7,349 nucleotides of DNA, from the NCBI GenBank assembly GCA_023132995.1, contig JAGLXI010000069.1, positions 1 to 7,349 on the forward strand. Direction: 5' to 3'. The notes under the pieces were generated by a model. That model was not told where the DNA came from. It saw only the letters and a program-made list of their open reading frames with translations, and ran no database searches. Below, in pieces: positions 6,017 to 7,349 of the stretch. The position numbers and the translations under genes are program-made. The stretch is from Candidatus Zixiibacteriota bacterium (GTDB lineage Bacteria > Zixibacteria > MSB-5A5 > GN15 > FEB-12). Numbering within the stretch: the stretch's first letter is position 1; the number at the start of each line of letters is the position of its first letter.

Positions 6017-7349
6017 TCAGTTTGCTGTCAACGTTTTTACTTCAATATCGGAATCGCCAAGTGGTTTCTGAACCGGCATGATGACCGTAAGGGTGGTGCC
6101 TTTGCCCACGACGGAGTCAATCTTGATCTCGGCCCCATGCTCCCGGATTATCCCGTAACTCACGGATAACCCCAGGCCGGTTCCCTTGCCCACTTCTTTG
6201 GTAGTGAAGAAAGGTTCGAATATCTTCGTGAGATTCTCAGAACAGATTCCGCACCCCTGGTCCTTGAATATGATTTCGACGGTGCCTCCGAATTCCCCGA
6301 GGGCCGGGCTGAACCGGGTGGTGACGCTGATCGTCGACTCGGGCGCAGAGGCATGCATGGCATTGATAATCAGGTTGGTGAACACCTGCTGCAGTTGACC
6401 TGCACTGCCTTTTACAAGCGGCAGGTGAGGATCGAGATCTACCCGTAGTTCGATCTGGCTCATGTGCAGTTGATGCTCAACGAAGGTGATAGTGTCCTCG
6501 ATGATGTTGTTGATGTTGACATCGTCGAAGTCGGTGGTCCGCGAGGAGCGCGAGAAGCGGAGCAGGTTCTGCACGATGGCTTTGCACCGCCGCGACTGGG
6601 ATTCGATGTCGGTCAGGTAACGAATGTAACTGGCCCACTGCTTGTCATCGACCCCGTCGGCACCGGTTTTCTTCATCTTCTCCAGCGCAAACTGGGCGTA
6701 TCCGAGAATGCCGCCCAGCGGGTTGTTCAGTTCATGCGCCACGCCCGCCGCCAACTGGCCGATTGCGCTCATTTTCTCCGACTGAATCAACTGGGACTGG
6801 GCCTGCTCGAGTTCTCTCGTGCGCAGAATGATCTTCTCTTCGAGAGTACGATTGTATTCCTCGATCTCGTCCCGCGATTCCTTCAACGACTCGATCATGC
6901 TGTTGAACGTCTGTCCCAGTTGCCCGATCTCGTCGTTCTGTTCCATATCCACCCGCTGGCTCAAATCGCCGCGGCTCACCTGATCGGTCACTTCGACAAG
7001 CATTTTCACCGGCTTGGTGACGAACCGCACGAAGAACGTAAGGATCATTATCGTCAGGACCGTCACGACCACGGTGAGGACGATGGCGGCTGTCTGCGCT
7101 TCGCTGATAGCCTCGTTCACGTTGTCCAGGCTGAGGATCAGTTTCACGCTGCCGATCTCTTCAGTTTCAACGCCGCGGGACAGTGATCGGTCGATTCCTC
7201 CGGTGATGCCAAGGTTCTCCCGATCGAGTTTCTCGATACGGAAAAGCACGGGGTGATTCAGTTCGATAAACTCTCTGCCGGAGCCATCCGTGACATAGTA
7301 GAACTGCGAATGATGCGGGTCTCCCCTGTCAATCCATCCGGTAATGGTG
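6017..7349 (-). CDS. Membrane sensor histidine kinase with HAMP domain, 5' end outside window
   Basis: The frame is open to the right edge, so the GTG at 7249 is just an internal Val and the real start lies beyond 7349. The visible 443 residues show: the end of an extracytoplasmic sensor domain (about 1-83, closing with EIGSVKLILSLDNV, like the last strand of Cache-type sensors); one transmembrane helix (about 86-108, AAIVLTVVVTVLTIMIL); HAMP (108-155, TKPV...NDEIGQLGQTFN); a coiled linker (EEKIILRTRELEQAQ); the H-box GVAHELNNPLGG with His205; N-box TNLIINAMHAS; G1 DQGCGI; and FFTTKEVGKGTGLGL. It senses an outside or membrane signal and autophosphorylates on His205. It heads the visible operon, with a receiver gene 10 bases downstream. 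A first membrane helix is expected upstream. The ligand is unknown. Confidence 0.93.
   Translation of the reverse strand, partial: TITGWIDRGDPHHSQFYYVTDGSGREFIELNHPVLFRIEKLDRENLGITGGIDRSLSRGVETEEIGSVKLILSLDNVNEAISEAQTAAIVLTVVVTVLTIMILTFFVRFVTKPVKMLVEVTDQVSRGDLSQRVDMEQNDEIGQLGQTFNSMIESLKESRDEIEEYNRTLEEKIILRTRELEQAQSQLIQSEKMSAIGQLAAGVAHELNNPLGGILGYAQFALEKMKKTGADGVDDKQWASYIRYLTDIESQSRRCKAIVQNLLRFSRSSRTTDFDDVNINNIIEDTITFVEHQLHMSQIELRVDLDPHLPLVKGSAGQLQQVFTNLIINAMHASAPESTISVTTRFSPALGEFGGTVEIIFKDQGCGICSENLTKIFEPFFTTKEVGKGTGLGLSVSYGIIREHGAEIKIDSVVGKGTTLTVIMPVQKPLGDSDIEVKTLTAN

Noticed and set aside
6464..7186. 240-codon + strand frame opposite the membrane kinase
   Set aside because: It mirrors kinase codons (His-, Leu- and Asp-rich), while the opposite strand encodes an unmistakable HAMP kinase.
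7247..7249. GTG as start of the membrane kinase
   Set aside because: The frame continues upstream to the window edge with plausible sensor-domain sequence, and a start here would remove most of the sensor and the first membrane helix.

Overview
The window looks like chromosomal DNA from a Gram-negative, probably uncultured bacterium. The best taxonomic hint is the C-terminal dockerin-like module of the first gene. Its units (GDxDxSxxxPIDIADLVYLVDYMFNxGPxPxC) resemble the modules common on secreted proteins of Zixibacteria and related FCB-group lineages. This is recalled family knowledge, not a search result, so the assignment is tentative.

Layout. (1) At 1-1530 (+) is the 3' part of a large secreted protein: end of an FG-GAP/VCBS repeat, a BACON/Ig-like domain, a right-handed beta-helix and a duplicated dockerin-like module. 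(2) At 1521-2123 (+) two genes appear broken. One is an orphan coding fragment whose frame shifts near 1762-1826. The other is a small two-helix membrane protein interrupted by an in-frame TAG at 2043-2045. (3) At 2124-2544 there is no convincing gene; it holds two hairpins, one of them a likely terminator, and a plausible sigma70-type promoter. (4) At 2545-3488 (+) is a two-gene housekeeping operon: acpS (TTG start) overlapping pyrE by ATGA. (5) At 3559-7349 (-) is a four-gene signalling operon converging on pyrE. In transcription order it encodes a membrane HAMP histidine kinase (5' end outside the window), two stand-alone receivers, and a REC-GAF-histidine kinase hybrid.

How the genes work together. 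AcpS activates acyl carrier protein and PyrE makes OMP in pyrimidine synthesis; they share transcription rather than a pathway. The signalling genes are tightly packed (10 nt, 10 nt, then a 4-nt overlap), so they are very likely co-expressed and could form a multi-step phosphorelay. All three receivers keep their key residues and both kinases keep the H, N and G boxes. None of the visible genes has a DNA-binding or enzymatic output domain, so the final output lies outside this window.

I see no CRISPR array, tRNA, rRNA, transposase or phage gene. The points most worth a second look are the two broken genes at 1521-2123, the output-less phosphorelay, and the AcpS that lacks the usual GTG loop.
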